This document shows positions 23,861 through 34,005 of a stretch of 64,000 bases of DNA, one piece after another. Positions within the stretch are counted from its first letter, which is position 1. Every line of letters starts with the position of its first letter. The notes beneath the pieces were generated by a model, which saw only the letters and a program-made list of their open reading frames with translations, ran no database searches and was not told the DNA's origin. A program made the position numbers and the translations under genes. Source of the stretch: Bathynomus jamesi (lineage: Eukaryota > Arthropoda > Malacostraca > Isopoda > Cirolanidae); the NCBI GenBank assembly GCA_023014485.1, contig JAJOZX010006151.1, positions 201,001-265,000 on the forward strand, given 5' to 3'.

Positions 23861-25150
23861 GTAAATATTAAATTTCAGGGGCACCAGTTTTTTGACAAAC
23901 TCTAAATTTGTTAAGCAAATAACTAAGCAACCTAAAATGACTACTTAACTTAGTGTAACCCGTTGGAACGTTAGTGCAGTTTAACCCGGACGTTACCTGA
24001 CTGGTCTGATGGATGAAATGGGCGGATTACCGAAATCTGGTGTTTCCGAAACTGAAACTTAAGATAAGCTACACACACACACACACTATATATATATATA
24101 TATATATAAATTATCTGAATTAAGTAAATTCCCTGAACAATAAATTGCGTCCGTAAATGATTGATCCGTTTACAAGTTCATAAATGGGCAATAAATGGCC
24201 CATAAAGTGGCCAATGTAAAATATTTAACTTTACTGACATTAATAGATAATTATTCGCAATTTAAATACTAATATACTTATTATGATGTAAATGGTTACT
24301 CGATTTAAAATATTAAGAGCCCAAACCAAAAACTAAGTAGGACTATATTATTCTATACACTAAAACTAACTCTTGTAACTTATACTGAAAAAGGCATTTT
24401 TAGCATTTTAATTCATAAAACGAATGTAAGTAAACGAATTTTGTATTTTAAGAAACGAATGACTAAAAAAGCAAAATCAAAGTAACAAAAAGGAGAGAAA
24501 AATTTGTGGAACAAATTGTAGAGTTTTGGCGAAAAACTTTTATGCTATTTTACGCATTATCGAATTACCATCCAAAATCCTTCTTTCACAATATTTTATC
24601 TTCAATGTTCACTATCTTCTCTCACAATTTTCTGTTTTATTTGTCGAGTCAGTACTAAAGAGAGGTAACTCTAATTTTGTCACAGTCGGTTACCATTATT
24701 TATCAGTCATTGTTATTTCCAAAAATTATATTTACGTATTTTATATACAAAACGGGAATGCGTACTAACAAACTGACGAATATAACCTAAAAAATCTATA
24801 CAGATTTCGATACTCTTTCAAATATAATAACCCGAAACATTCTTACTTTTACTCGTGATGAGCTGTGTACGGAGGCGTAATTACTATGTTGACACTATAT
24901 ACTTGGCAATGTTACTGCGAGCTGCTCGTACCCTGAATGGACTTATGGGCAGAATGATGTTTCGCTTAAAATATGAAATCTTTCATCGTACTTCCTCTTA
25001 AGCTGTAACTAAAATTGTCTTAACCTCTTAAGTCCTTTGACGTACCTGGTACATCATGACAACTACTGTGTATGGCCTTTATCGCATATTTTGTGCGAAG
25101 GCGTGAAGGGGTTAAACATTGACTTTACACACACACACACACATATATAT
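23861..25150. other. No gene recognised
   Basis: AT-rich with two short CA/TA tracts (24072-24109 and 25126-25153). The 80-codon frame at 24526 has no motif. Confidence 0.5.
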
Positions 25151-25154
25151 ATAC

Positions 25155-25440
25155 CACCGCCTCGGTAGTGGCGTGGTTAGCGTCGCTGACTACGAAACCA
25201 TCGGCCCCGGGTTCGAGACCCGACGGCAGCCGGCGCGCAGCAAAACCCAGCTGTTCATCCTTCCACACAATAAAGAAAGTGGTTGGTAGATAAATGGGTA
25301 CCCTAGGTGGCCTAGTGGTTAAGACGCTGGGCTGCTGATGGGGCGTGGTTCGGATTCCACGTTAAACTAAGTCTAAGGTGGAGTGAAAAGTTTGACCTTC
25401 GTCAGAATGAACAATTCGGGCGGAAGCTAACCAAAAGTTT
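25155..25440 (+). mobile_element. tRNA-derived SINE 1, best copy
   Basis: The head is tRNA-like: A-box-like TGGCGTGGTTAGCG and a canonical B box GGTTCGAGACC (25210-25220). The body contains GCGCGCAGCAAAACCCAGC. A second tRNA-like segment, GTGGCCTAGTGGTTAAGACGC, follows, and the tail has GACCTTCGTCAGAATGAAC. Copies or fragments lie at 14726, 36485 and 52476. SINEs of this type are transcribed by RNA polymerase III and mobilised by a LINE. The GACCTTCGT word also occurs, inverted, in the family-1 LINE tails, hinting at a partner. Confidence 0.75.
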
Positions 25441-25718
25441 ATATTATCTGAATACACTGGCACCCATAAGTATTCGTACAGATAAATATTTCAGTTATAT
25501 TCGTCCTTATCTTTTGCACCATACATACGATAGTTATGAAAAGTTTATCGTTCGTTTGGAAAAATTTAACAAATAAAAAAATTAGTTTAACTTTTAACTC
25601 CATCAAATAATGTAAAACATCAAAAAGAGCATGAGAAAAATTTCAAAAAGTTAAAATACAAACGTTTTCGTACATTTATTTACAAAATTATTAATACTTT
25701 GTCTGCCCACCTAAGGTA

Positions 25719-25896
25719 AGTCACACATTTGGGCTGGTTCAGCTTTGCCTGGACCAGGTCAAGTTGTGTTGCATGGGTAATGACAACACACACACTACGA
25801 CTGGAAAGCTGGTACCAGCCCTAGTGCATGTATTGTCATTACAACCCATGCAATGCAACTTGAGCTGGTCCAGCCCGAATGTGTGACTAGCTTAAG
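25719..25896. repeat. Fold-back insertion inside the Tc1 element
   Basis: GTCACACATTTGGGCTGG...GTTGCATGGGTAATGACAA is mirrored by TTGTCATTACAACCCATGCAA...CCAGCCCGAATGTGTGAC with a short loop. TAAG occurs immediately outside both ends and may be a short target duplication. Confidence 0.75.
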
Positions 25897-26028
25897 TTTG
25901 AAGCATTTAAATTTTCTATCGGTAGTTGGATGTTTATTGATTAGAGAATGTTGGCAATTATAAATTTTAGAATTTTCTCTGTGAATCTTCATGTGAAACG
26001 GATGACTGTACAAGCCATTAGTAAGCAA

Positions 26029-27050
26029 TGGGTCGTCGTGGTAAAGAGCTGTCTACAGATCTTAAGAGATCTGTTATTCTGCACACGAGTCTGCAAAGAG
26101 TTATAGGAAGATAGATGAAGAACTTCGAATTCCATTTACGACGGTTGATGCAGTTATAAAGAAATGGAAAGGCTTTGAAACAATCAAAACTCTACTAAGG
26201 TGTGGACGACCTTACAAGATTCACAACGTACAGCTAGACAGACTGAAATAATGGCTGCTGCGAATCCACGATTGACTACTGGTGATATTTGCCAAACATT
26301 AAGACTGTCTAAGATCGATGTCCATCCCTCTACTGTACGTCGTACATTGAGAAAGTATGATTTGCATGGAAGAGTTACACGAAGAAAACCTCTGCTACGA
26401 AAAGCGCGGAAAGAAGCTCGTTTAAAGTACGCCAAGGATCATCAAAATGATGGATTTGTATTCTGGAAGAAAGTTCTCTGGACAGACTAGACCAAAATTG
26501 AATTATTAGGGAACAACGAGCAACGGTGTTTGGCGAAAATCAAATACTGCATTCGAGGAAAACCACATCCTTCCTACGGTTAAACATGGTGGTGGTAGTT
26601 TGCTTCTTTGGAGATGCTTTAGTGCTTCTGGTCCAGGAAAGCTTGTTGTCATCAATGGAATTTTAAATTCGAAGAAATATCAGGAAATTTTAGAAGAAAA
26701 TATATTGCCTTCAGTGCGGGAGTTGCGAATGGGTCGCGATTGGGTATTGCAACAAGTTAATGATCTAAAACATTGAAGTAAGAGCACCATGAAATGGCTT
26801 CAACAAAAGAATTTCAAGCTTCTCGAGTGGCCCAGTCAAAGCCCAGATCTCAATTTAAGGGAAAATTTATGGTTTGATTTGGAAAAGGGTGTCCGCAAGA
26901 GTAACCCTTCCAATCTGAATGAATTGCAACAATTTTCTTTAGAAGAATGTGATAAAATTTCTACCGAGAGATGTCGAAACCTTGTCGAAAAATACTCAAA
27001 ACGAATCATTGAAGTTATTCAAGCAAAAAATTGGACGCAGATAGTATTAA
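26029..27050 (+). pseudogene. Tc1-like transposase pseudogene
   Basis: It begins MGRRGKELSTDLKRSVIL. Recognisable blocks are the paired helix-turn-helix region (ANPRLTTGDICQTLRL, STVRRTLRKYDLHGR), VLWTD with the first Asp followed by a stop, KHGGGSLLLWRCF, WVLQQVNDLKH and LLEWPSQSPDLN with the final Glu in RENLWFDLE. The second catalytic Asp (family QQDND) is Val here. Several stops and frameshifts are present. It belonged to the DD34E cut-and-paste group and is certainly inactive. Confidence 0.85.
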
Positions 27051-27252
27051 ATAATTTTTCAAATAAATGTACGAAAACTTTTGCATTTAGTTTTTTTTCA
27101 CTCAAATTCTTTGATGTTTTACATTATTTATTGGGGTTAAACCAATTTTTTTATAAAATTTTTCCAAACTAACGGTAAATTTTTCATAACCATCGTATAC
27201 GTGGTACAAAAGACGAATATAACTGAAACATGTACGAATACTTATGAGCGTC

Positions 27253-27287
<35 letters not shown>

Positions 27288-27922
27288 GAGGTGTGATTAA
27301 AAGGTTTGGTAAATAGCCCTGCAACTAATGAGCGCGTGTCACTAGGTGATGTCAGTGTGTATGGCTGATGTGATTTTGGTGTTTTTGTGGCGTCTGGCGA
27401 TTTTGCAGAAAATGTCGAAATTTGAGCAACGTGCAAACATCAAATTTTGTTTTAAACTTGGTAAGACGGCTACAGAAACGCACGGAATGCTTGCAGCTGT
27501 CTACGGAGATGAACTTGTTACAAACAAGACGGACAGACGACCACTTCTTTCATCATCTTCCAAAGACTCATTTCCTTCTCCAAACCTTCCAAACCACTTG
27601 CAAACAGTCTTGTTTGTAACAACTTCATCTTCGTAGACAGCTGCAAGCATTCCGTGCGTTTCTGTAGCTGTCTTACCAAGTTTAAAACAAAATTTTATGT
27701 TTGCCCATTGCTCAAATTTCGACGTTTTCTGCAAAATCGCCAGACGCCACAAAAACAGCCTCACACAAAGCAATGACACGGCGCACTGGTGCGTAGTTGA
27801 ATGGTGTTTGCTGGCATCTTGCAAGTGGCCAAGGTGGTCATCAGCCATACACACTGATATCACTTAGTGACACGCGTTCATTACTTGCGGGACTATTTAC
27901 CGAACTTTTTGATCACATCTCT

Positions 27923-27928
<6 letters not shown>
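27288..27928. mobile_element. Inverted-repeat derivative of a mariner (5' end duplicated)
   Basis: Both arms carry the same mariner 5' terminus plus the transposase N-terminus. The left arm (27288-27530) reads MSKFEQRANIKFCFKLGK on the plus strand. The right arm (27607-27928) reads MSKFEQWANIKFCFKLGK on the minus strand, continuing to VCKWFGRFGEGNESLEDDE in the loop. The arms differ by many substitutions, and the right arm has an extra segment of about 80 bp (27757-27840). No 3' half remains. It lies between (TA)n tracts. Confidence 0.85.

Positions 27929-27964
<36 letters not shown>
27929..27964. repeat. (TA)n microsatellite between two palindromic elements
   Basis: About 18 TA units separating the inverted-repeat derivatives at 27288 and 27965. 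Confidence 0.9.
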
Positions 27965-27968
<4 letters not shown>

Positions 27969-29293
27969 GTTTGAAAGCTTTCTGTACAAATTGTAATGGG
28001 GGATAGGCAACACCAAGACAAACCCTTTCGTCTATAAGTGTATGTCCGCTGACGTCACATTCGGCGCGAGAGGGCGCCGCTGCAATTGGCTAAAAGGTGA
28101 AGTGGGCTAGACTCGCGCTTGCCGCGGGCATTCTTAAATCGGACGTAGTACGCGTAACATGGAGCGCTTCACGACTGCTGAGATGGCTGACATGCAATAT
28201 GGTGTATGGGGCTGCCAATGGAAACGGAAGAGCTGCTGTGAGGTTGTACCGACAGCTCTTCCCAAACAGACGTGTGCCAAACCACCAAACGTTTGCGCAT
28301 TTGCATCGGCGACTGCGAGAAACTGGAACATTCCATGCAAACATGCATGACACTGGTCGGGAGAGAAACGTGCGCACTCTGACATGGAAGAAGAAATCCT
28401 ATGGCGATTTGAGGACAATCTAAGCGCAAGCACGCGAGGTGTTGCACGTATCCTCGGTGTGAACCACGACCTGGTCTGGAGAGTGTTGCACGAGCAGCAG
28501 TTACATCCGTTTCATCGTCAGAGAGTCCAGGCATTACAAACCCGTGTAGCATGTGGATTTGCGTGCGCCCCACGTGAGAATTGTGCATGTTAAACACACC
28601 CTCACGTGTGAAAGAGCCTCATCTGAGAACAGCACATAAGCCGGAAAATTAGGCTGCACCGCTGTCTGCTGCAGAAACCAGCGTGCGAATTCCACACGAA
28701 GAGGGTAATCCCGAGGTTGTAATGCCTGGACTCTCTGACGATGAAATGGATGTAACTGCTGCTCGTGCAACACTCTCCAGACCAGGTCGTGGTTCACACA
28801 GAGGATACGTGCAACACCTCGCGTGCTTGCGCTTGGATTGTCCTCAAATCGCCGTAGGATTTCTTCTTCCATGTCAGGAGTGCGCACGTTTCTCTCCCGA
28901 CCAGTGTCATGCATGTTTGCATGGAATGTTCCAGTTTCTCGCAGTCGCCGATGCAAATGCGCAAACGTTTGGTGGTTTGGCACACGTCTGTTTGGGAAGC
29001 GCTGTCGGTACAACCTCACAGCAGCTCTTCCGTTTCCATTGGCAGCCCCATACACCATATGCATGTCAGCCATCTCAGCAGTCGTGAAGCGCTCCATGTT
29101 ACGCGTACTACGTCCGATTTAAGAATGCCCGCGGCAAGCGCGAGTCTAGCCCACTTCACCTTTTAGCCAATTGCAGCGGCGCCCTCTCGCGCCGAATGGT
29201 GACGTCAGCGGACATACACTTATAGACGAAAAGGGTTTGTCTTGGTGTTGCCTATCCCCCATTACAATTTGTACAGAAAGTTTTCAAACACCC
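27965..29293. mobile_element. 1.3-kb inverted-repeat derivative of a DD41D-type element (5' end duplicated)
   Basis: Left arm 27965-28539 and right arm 28717-29293 are near-identical inverted copies of the element's 5' terminus and transposase N-terminal half, around a 177-bp loop. The ends are GGGTGTTTGAAAGCTTTCTG and the near-mirror CAGAAAGTTTTCAAACACCC. Each arm carries [16 protein letters not shown](L/R)[12 protein letters not shown] and WRVLHEQQLHPFHRQRVQAL in opposite directions. The loop extends the minus-strand frame to the first catalytic Asp (YVLFSDEA). No 3' terminus or remaining catalytic residues are left. Confidence 0.9.
28534..29097 (-). pseudogene. Transposase N-terminal half (right arm)
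   Basis: A 187-codon open frame, the longest intact piece of this transposase in the window. [12 protein letters not shown] starts at 29097, followed by helix-turn-helix-like sequence, the RRFEDNPSASTRGVARIL linker and VLFSDEA with the first catalytic Asp. A shift after FSDEALSHV then breaks it. The matching copy on the plus strand (28159-28536) has extra frameshifts. Confidence 0.8.
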
Positions 29294-29336
29294 TGTAATA
29301 TATATATTATATAATATATATATATATATATATATA
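29294..29336. repeat. (TA)n microsatellite
   Basis: About 20 TA units with slips, joining two transposons. Confidence 0.9.
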
Positions 29337-29974
29337 GGGTGTTCAGGAGGAAAGGTCAATACTTCGGGAGGTAATAGTATCGGTCATTGTGAGAAAAAAG
29401 TTCATATGAACATGTGTCTAATTCTGAATGGTTAGTGGTTACGGAGATAACCATTCAGAAGCATTGTTAATGGTAATCAAGAAAGAGAAACCAATTACTG
29501 TTTCTAACATTTAATGTTAAACATTGGCATTTTGAATGTTATCAGATACAGAAATGACAAATTTGTTAGTTTACAATACGTTTTCGAAAACCCCACCGTC
29601 AACCTCAATGCACTTTGCAACTCGTGTGCGAAGATCGCGTGTTGTTCGTCTGAGTTGATCTTGACGTTCCTTTATGCGGGCAGCAGCATCCAAAATGCGC
29701 GCGAGCAATTCGTTTCGTGTATCCACCTTTCGTTTGTAAACTTGACTTTTATCCACCCCCACAAACAATAATCTGACGGAGAGAGGTCTGGAGACCTTGG
29801 TGGCCATTGAATGGGACCACCGCGGGGGGAGGAATAGCTGCGCGCGCATCAGATTCAAACAGCTCTATCTCCGTAACCATTCAGAATTAGACACATGTTC
29901 ATATGAACTTTTTTTCTCACAATGACCGATACTATCACCTCCCGAAGTATTGACCTTTCCTCCTGAAACACCCT
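29337..29974 (-). mobile_element. Mariner-like deletion derivative with about 110-bp TIRs
   Basis: The TIRs run GGGTGTTCAGGAGGAAAGGTC... to ...GACCTTTCCTCCTGAAACACCC and are non-coding. The minus strand retains a transposase C-terminus: a PRSPDLSPSDY-like block after frame correction near 29830, then VYKRKVDTRNELLARILDA and CIEVDGGVFENVL. The N-terminal and central parts are missing. Confidence 0.8.
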
Positions 29975-30029
29975 GTGTGTGTATATATATAATATATATA
30001 TATATATATATCATTAATCGCGGATTAGA

Positions 30030-30816
30030 GTATCGTTTCACGATTCCGAATATTGCAGATATTATAAATGCGTCTAAAACCGACCACTATCGTGAAAAAC
30101 TGAAAAAAATCCCTGAGTATCGATCGCGGAGTAAGATCGCAAAATCAAAAAAAATAAAAAATAGGAAAAATAAAGAAAAGAAAAAGGGATTTTTTTCCTG
30201 AGAAAATGTCATATATTTAGCTGGTACTCTTATATATAATTATACAGTATTGTATTAAATATTGATGGCATATTGGTACCCAAACGAACTATTTTCTCGC
30301 GCATTTGTTCGAATGTGTGAGCTTTCAATATTTGCTAATGATTTATTAATGCTTTAATATACTTTTTATAAATGCTGGTGCGCGTTTAATATTTATTAAA
30401 GTATATAATTGTTAATAATAATAATAATAATGATAATAATAATCCCGTAGAAATCATTGATAAATACCTCGTATGAAAAAGAATGAACCAATTCTCATTA
30501 AATAAGTAGCTTGCTAATGAAAACGGATGCGTGCCTCACTCGAACGACATCGTCGGTTCATCTTCCTCTTTCCTCAGTATCCGCCCCCTCCTCCTCCCGA
30601 GGGCAAAGTGATCCTGAAGATCTAGATTTATAAAGTTTGTATCAGTTTTAGGTTATTTTTCTGGATTTATTTATGGTTAACAACTGCATTTAGGAACAAA
30701 AATATAAATTATTTGGTTGGTGGCTGACGTATTCCCTTTTTTTCCACATAAACTACATATATTTGAGTATCGCGGATTGAGTCAAGACGTATTTTCGCGA
30801 TACTCGTGGGAATGAG

Positions 30817-30817
<1 letters not shown>
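30030..30817. other. No gene recognised
   Basis: AT-rich with an ATA/ATG tract near 30414-30443. An Arg-Lys-rich frame at 29950-30201 is driven by an A-rich tract and a TA repeat. Confidence 0.5.

Positions 30818-30863
<46 letters not shown>
30818..30863. repeat. (TA)n microsatellite
   Basis: About 22 TA units with one slip. Confidence 0.9.
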
Positions 30864-31453
30864 GGGTATCCCCATAAGTCCGGCATCATAGGAAAATAAT
30901 AAAAAAGGCAAAACAAAAGCTTTTATTTACAGAACATGCTCAATATGTATTGTTTGTAGCCCATTCACAAAATTCCATCCGCCGGTCGGGATCATCGCTT
31001 AATTTCTGTAGGATCTGAAGTTTATATGGATGCCATTTGTGAGCCTGAAGAATGCGATGGATGCTACTTTTCGACATCCTGTCTCGGCGGACAATCGCCG
31101 AAGAGACTTATTGGGACTTCTGTTAAAATGAGCCAGGATAGCAGTCGCTGTATTATCGTCAGTGGACCTCCTTGAAGGTCCACTGCGTGGTTTATCTTCT
31201 ATGGATCCTGTTTCCTTAAACTTTGCAACAAGTCTGCTAACACAACTCTGTGTTATTGGCTCGCGGTCTGGATGCAGTCTGTTAAATTCAGCAGCGGCCT
31301 CTCTTTGACTCCGATTTTCTATGAGTAGAATTATCTGGATTCGTTTCCTTGCTCACAGACATTATGGCCTGTAGAAAGAGAAAAATATGAATTATGGTTT
31401 GTAGAAATAGAAAAATATGAATTTCTCCTATGATGCTGGACTTATGGGACACC

Positions 31454-31456
<3 letters not shown>
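30864..31456 (-). mobile_element. DD41D-group deletion derivative (N-terminal half kept)
   Basis: The termini match the element at 40611 (CCCATAAGTCCGGCATCATAGG and mirror). The minus strand encodes a transposase N-terminus: IENRSQREAAAEFNRLHPD, CVSRLVAKFKETGSIEDKP, SLRRLSAETGCRK, then EFCEWATN. That is fused directly to the last residues IEHVL, so all three catalytic residues are deleted. A tandem duplication of about 30 bp (TAGAAA(G/T)AGAAAAATATGAA) lies at 31373-31433. Confidence 0.85.

Positions 31457-31484
<28 letters not shown>
31457..31484. repeat. (TA)n microsatellite
   Basis: About 14 TA units. Confidence 0.9.
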
Positions 31485-31488
<4 letters not shown>

Positions 31489-32016
31489 AATAAAACCACG
31501 AAGGAAAAAAGAAACACAAACGGGTGCTCAAGCGCTTGAGCCCGTTTTGTGTTTCTTTTTCCTTCGTGGTTTTATTCATCTAAATACTTTTCACGTGTCA
31601 CTTTCGTGAAATAATTTTCATATATATATATATAAATTATTTCACGAAAGTAACACGTGAAAAATATTTATGATGAATAAAACCACGAAGGAAAGGAAAC
31701 ACAGAAAGGTGCTCAGCGCTTTCGTCTAATGACATCCTCAGGAACACTGAGTACATAAAAGGGTTACAGAAAAAAAAATGTTATATATATATATATATAT
31801 ATATATGCAATAAACGGAGAAGTAAAAATACAAATTAATTTTTAATTTGTATTTTACTTCTCCGTTTATTGCATATATATATATATTTTTTTTTTCTGTA
31901 ACTATATATAGGCTGTAACCCTTTTATGTACTTCAGTGTTCCTGAGGATGTCATTAGACGAAAGCGCTTGAGCACCTTTCTGTGTTTCCTTTTCTTCGTG
32001 GTTTTATTCATCATAA
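31485..32016. repeat. Cluster of palindromes built from one dispersed repeat
   Basis: Three consecutive palindromes are present: 31485-31580 (centre AAGCGCTT), 31588-31666 (centred on (TA)n) and 31807-31872 (GCAATAAACGGAGAAGTAAA and mirror). They are made of pieces of the repeat at 14960-15293. One inverted copy runs 31672-31772 and one direct copy 31885-32012, each with the GATGTC-ATTA-GACGAAA hairpin. Confidence 0.75.
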
Positions 32017-32039
32017 TATATATATATATATATATTAAC

Positions 32040-32826
32040 GGGTGTAGTGCCATAAAAAAAACGGGCACATTTTAAAAAGGCTAGAAAAATCAACATTTGT
32101 CATTTATTTTAATAAAACTCTACACAATAAAAAATATGTAATTATCTCTTTGGTAAACAAGTTTTCAGACTAAAAATATCAAATAATTCAAATTTATCAA
32201 CATTTAACGAAAGAGTATGATTTTTTTCTACTTAACAAGCAAAAATTATTGAACCCTTTTAATATTTTTTTTATAAAAATAGTTTTCAACGTAAATTTAT
32301 CTAAAATTATTAAAAAAATTGTACGAAACGATTTCCTTCCATTTCAATAACTTTTTTTATTCTTGGCCCGGAAATTCATCCTATGGCTTTATTACTTGTT
32401 CCTGTGGAAGCTCTTCCATTTTTGAATGATGATCTCGCATAAATGAGCGGCATCTTTTATCTAGTCCCGTAGACTCGCTCTGCTAAATTTTCCTATATTC
32501 CGGCCAAGAATAAAAAAGTTATTGAAATGGAAGAAAAGCATTTCGAACAATTTTTTTAATAATTTCAGGTAAAATTTGACGTTAAAAATTATTTTCTAAA
32601 AAAATATTAAAAAGGTTCATAATTTTGCTTGTTAAGTAGAAAAATCATACTCTTTCGTTAAATTTGATAGAATTGAATTATTGATATTTAGTCTGAAAAC
32701 TTGTTTACATATAGATAAATACATATGTTTTATTGTGTAGAAGTTTTATTAAAATTAAATAACAAATGTTGATTTTATAGCCTTTTTTAAAATGTACCCT
32801 TTTTTACTTTTTATGGGTACCCTTTT
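32040..32826. mobile_element. Inverted-repeat derivative of a Tc1/mariner element (3' end duplicated)
   Basis: Arms 32040-32369 and 32501-32826 are diverged inverted copies that include the transposase C-terminus (KKVIEMEGNRFVQFF on the minus strand of the left arm; KKVIEMEEKHFEQFF on the plus strand of the right arm). The 130-bp loop continues the minus-strand coding (IKDAAHLCEIIIQKW). No N-terminus or catalytic core remains. Confidence 0.8.
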
Positions 32827-32861
32827 ATATATTATATATACTTTTTTTTTTTTTAATTGGG

Positions 32862-33017
32862 GTTGTTTAACCTCCTTCGCAACATCTAAGGTCATATGAC
32901 GGAGGGGACCTACAGTTTTACGTGGGATCCGAACCACGGGTCGCTACATAATCTATCTGGGCGCAGAGGACGGTCTCCCATCCAACTACTACCCAGACCC
33001 AATGTCGCTTAACTTCG

Positions 33018-33019
<2 letters not shown>
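32862..33019 (-). mobile_element. 5S rRNA-derived SINE, copy 2
   Basis: The minus strand reads AAGTTAAGCGACATTGGGTC (box A and IE region of 5S), then TAGTTGGATGGGAGACCG (box C region). The non-5S tail follows with GGATCCCACGTAAAACTG and GCGAAGGAGGTTAAACAACC, and then the poly-A equivalent (T-run at 32841-32854). This is a good example of a 5S head joined to a SINE body and A-tail. Confidence 0.75.
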
Positions 33020-33049
<30 letters not shown>

Positions 33050-33051
33050 TA
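33020..33051. repeat. (TA)n microsatellite
   Basis: About 16 TA units between a SINE and a transposon terminus. Confidence 0.9.
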
Positions 33052-33968
33052 CAGGGTGGGCGGAAAGTAGCTCCCTATTTTGGATTGGTAAAAAATACAT
33101 ATATTATCCATTTATTTCAGAAGAAATAATATGAAAGGTAGGCATACATGGTAGGTTTTCTCTAAAATTCAATGTGGGCTCCAACTCTTTCCACCAGCTT
33201 CTGGAGCCGCCCAGGAATGGCGTCCACTGACTTTAGCAGGAACTCCGGCGGGATGGAGGACATGACTTCCCGAATTCGGTCCTCCAGTTCTTCCAATGTC
33301 CTCGGTTTGGTGCGGTAGACTTCTTCCTTTACCCACCCCCAAGAAAGAAGTCGCACGGTGTCAAGTCGGGGCTCCTGGCTGGCCATTGATGTGCACCACG
33401 ACGACCCATCCAACGCCCAGGGAAGTGGGCATCCAGCCACTCACGGACAACAAGAGCGAAGTGCGGAGGGGCGCCATCTTGCATAAATATCAGATCGTCG
33501 ATGTTTCTCCTATGTGCTGACAACCGGCCAGACCTCGTTTCGCAACATAGCAAGGTACTGCTCAGCATTCATGGTGTTGCGCAGAAGGAACGGGCCCACA
33601 ACCTGATCTGAGGTCATACCACACCACACCGTTACACTGAACCGATTCTGCCGTTTTTCAGCGGTAACCGTGCGACTTCTTTCTTTGGGGTGGGTAAAGG
33701 AAGAAGTCTACCGCACCAAACCGAGGACATTGGAAGAACTGGAGGACCGAATTCGGAAGTCATGTCCTCCATCCCGGGTTTCCTGCTAAAGTCAGTGGAC
33801 GCCATTCCTGGGCGGCTCCAGAAGCTGGTGGAAAGAGTTGGAGCCCACATTGAATTTTAGAGAAAACCTACCATGTATGCTACCTTTTCATATTATTTCT
33901 TCTGAAATAAATGGATAATATGTATGTATTTTTTACCAATCCAAAATAGGGAGCTACTTCCGCCCACC

Positions 33969-33971
<3 letters not shown>
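33052..33971. mobile_element. Inverted-repeat derivative of a DD41D element (3' end duplicated)
   Basis: Arms 33052-33359 and 33666-33971 are inverted copies carrying the 3' terminus (CAGGGTGGGCGGAAAGTAGC and mirror). Each encodes the transposase C-terminus VKEEVYRTKPRTLEELED...LVERVGAHIEF, in opposite directions. The 306-bp loop extends the minus-strand copy through the second Asp (FMQDGAPPHF) and up to NAEQYLAMLRN. With the left arm I count 41 residues from the second Asp to the third (TPCDFF). The arms differ at scattered positions. Confidence 0.9.

Positions 33972-34003
<32 letters not shown>
33972..34003. repeat. (TA)n microsatellite
   Basis: About 15 TA units at the right edge of the palindromic element. 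Confidence 0.9.

Positions 34004-34005
<2 letters not shown>

Larger units (their letters stand above)
25455..27255 (+). mobile_element. Tc1-type (DD34E) transposon, decayed
   Basis: Long TIRs (left 25455-25700, right about 27042-27255) share CATAAGTATTCGTAC, TCAGTTATATTCGTC and TTTCGTACATTTATTT. TA flanks both ends. The transposase pseudogene is on the plus strand. The left part has acquired a palindromic insertion (25719-25896), which accounts for the larger than usual length of about 1.8 kb. Confidence 0.85.

Noticed and set aside
28097..29166. Several 85-142 codon frames antisense to the transposase arms
   Set aside because: They are shadows produced by the GC-richer coding arms of the palindrome.
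27288..29293. Palindromes as pure assembly or amplification artefacts
   Set aside because: The arms differ by substitutions and indels, arm lengths are unequal in several cases and TA flanks are present, which argues against simple chimeras; it still needs long-read confirmation.
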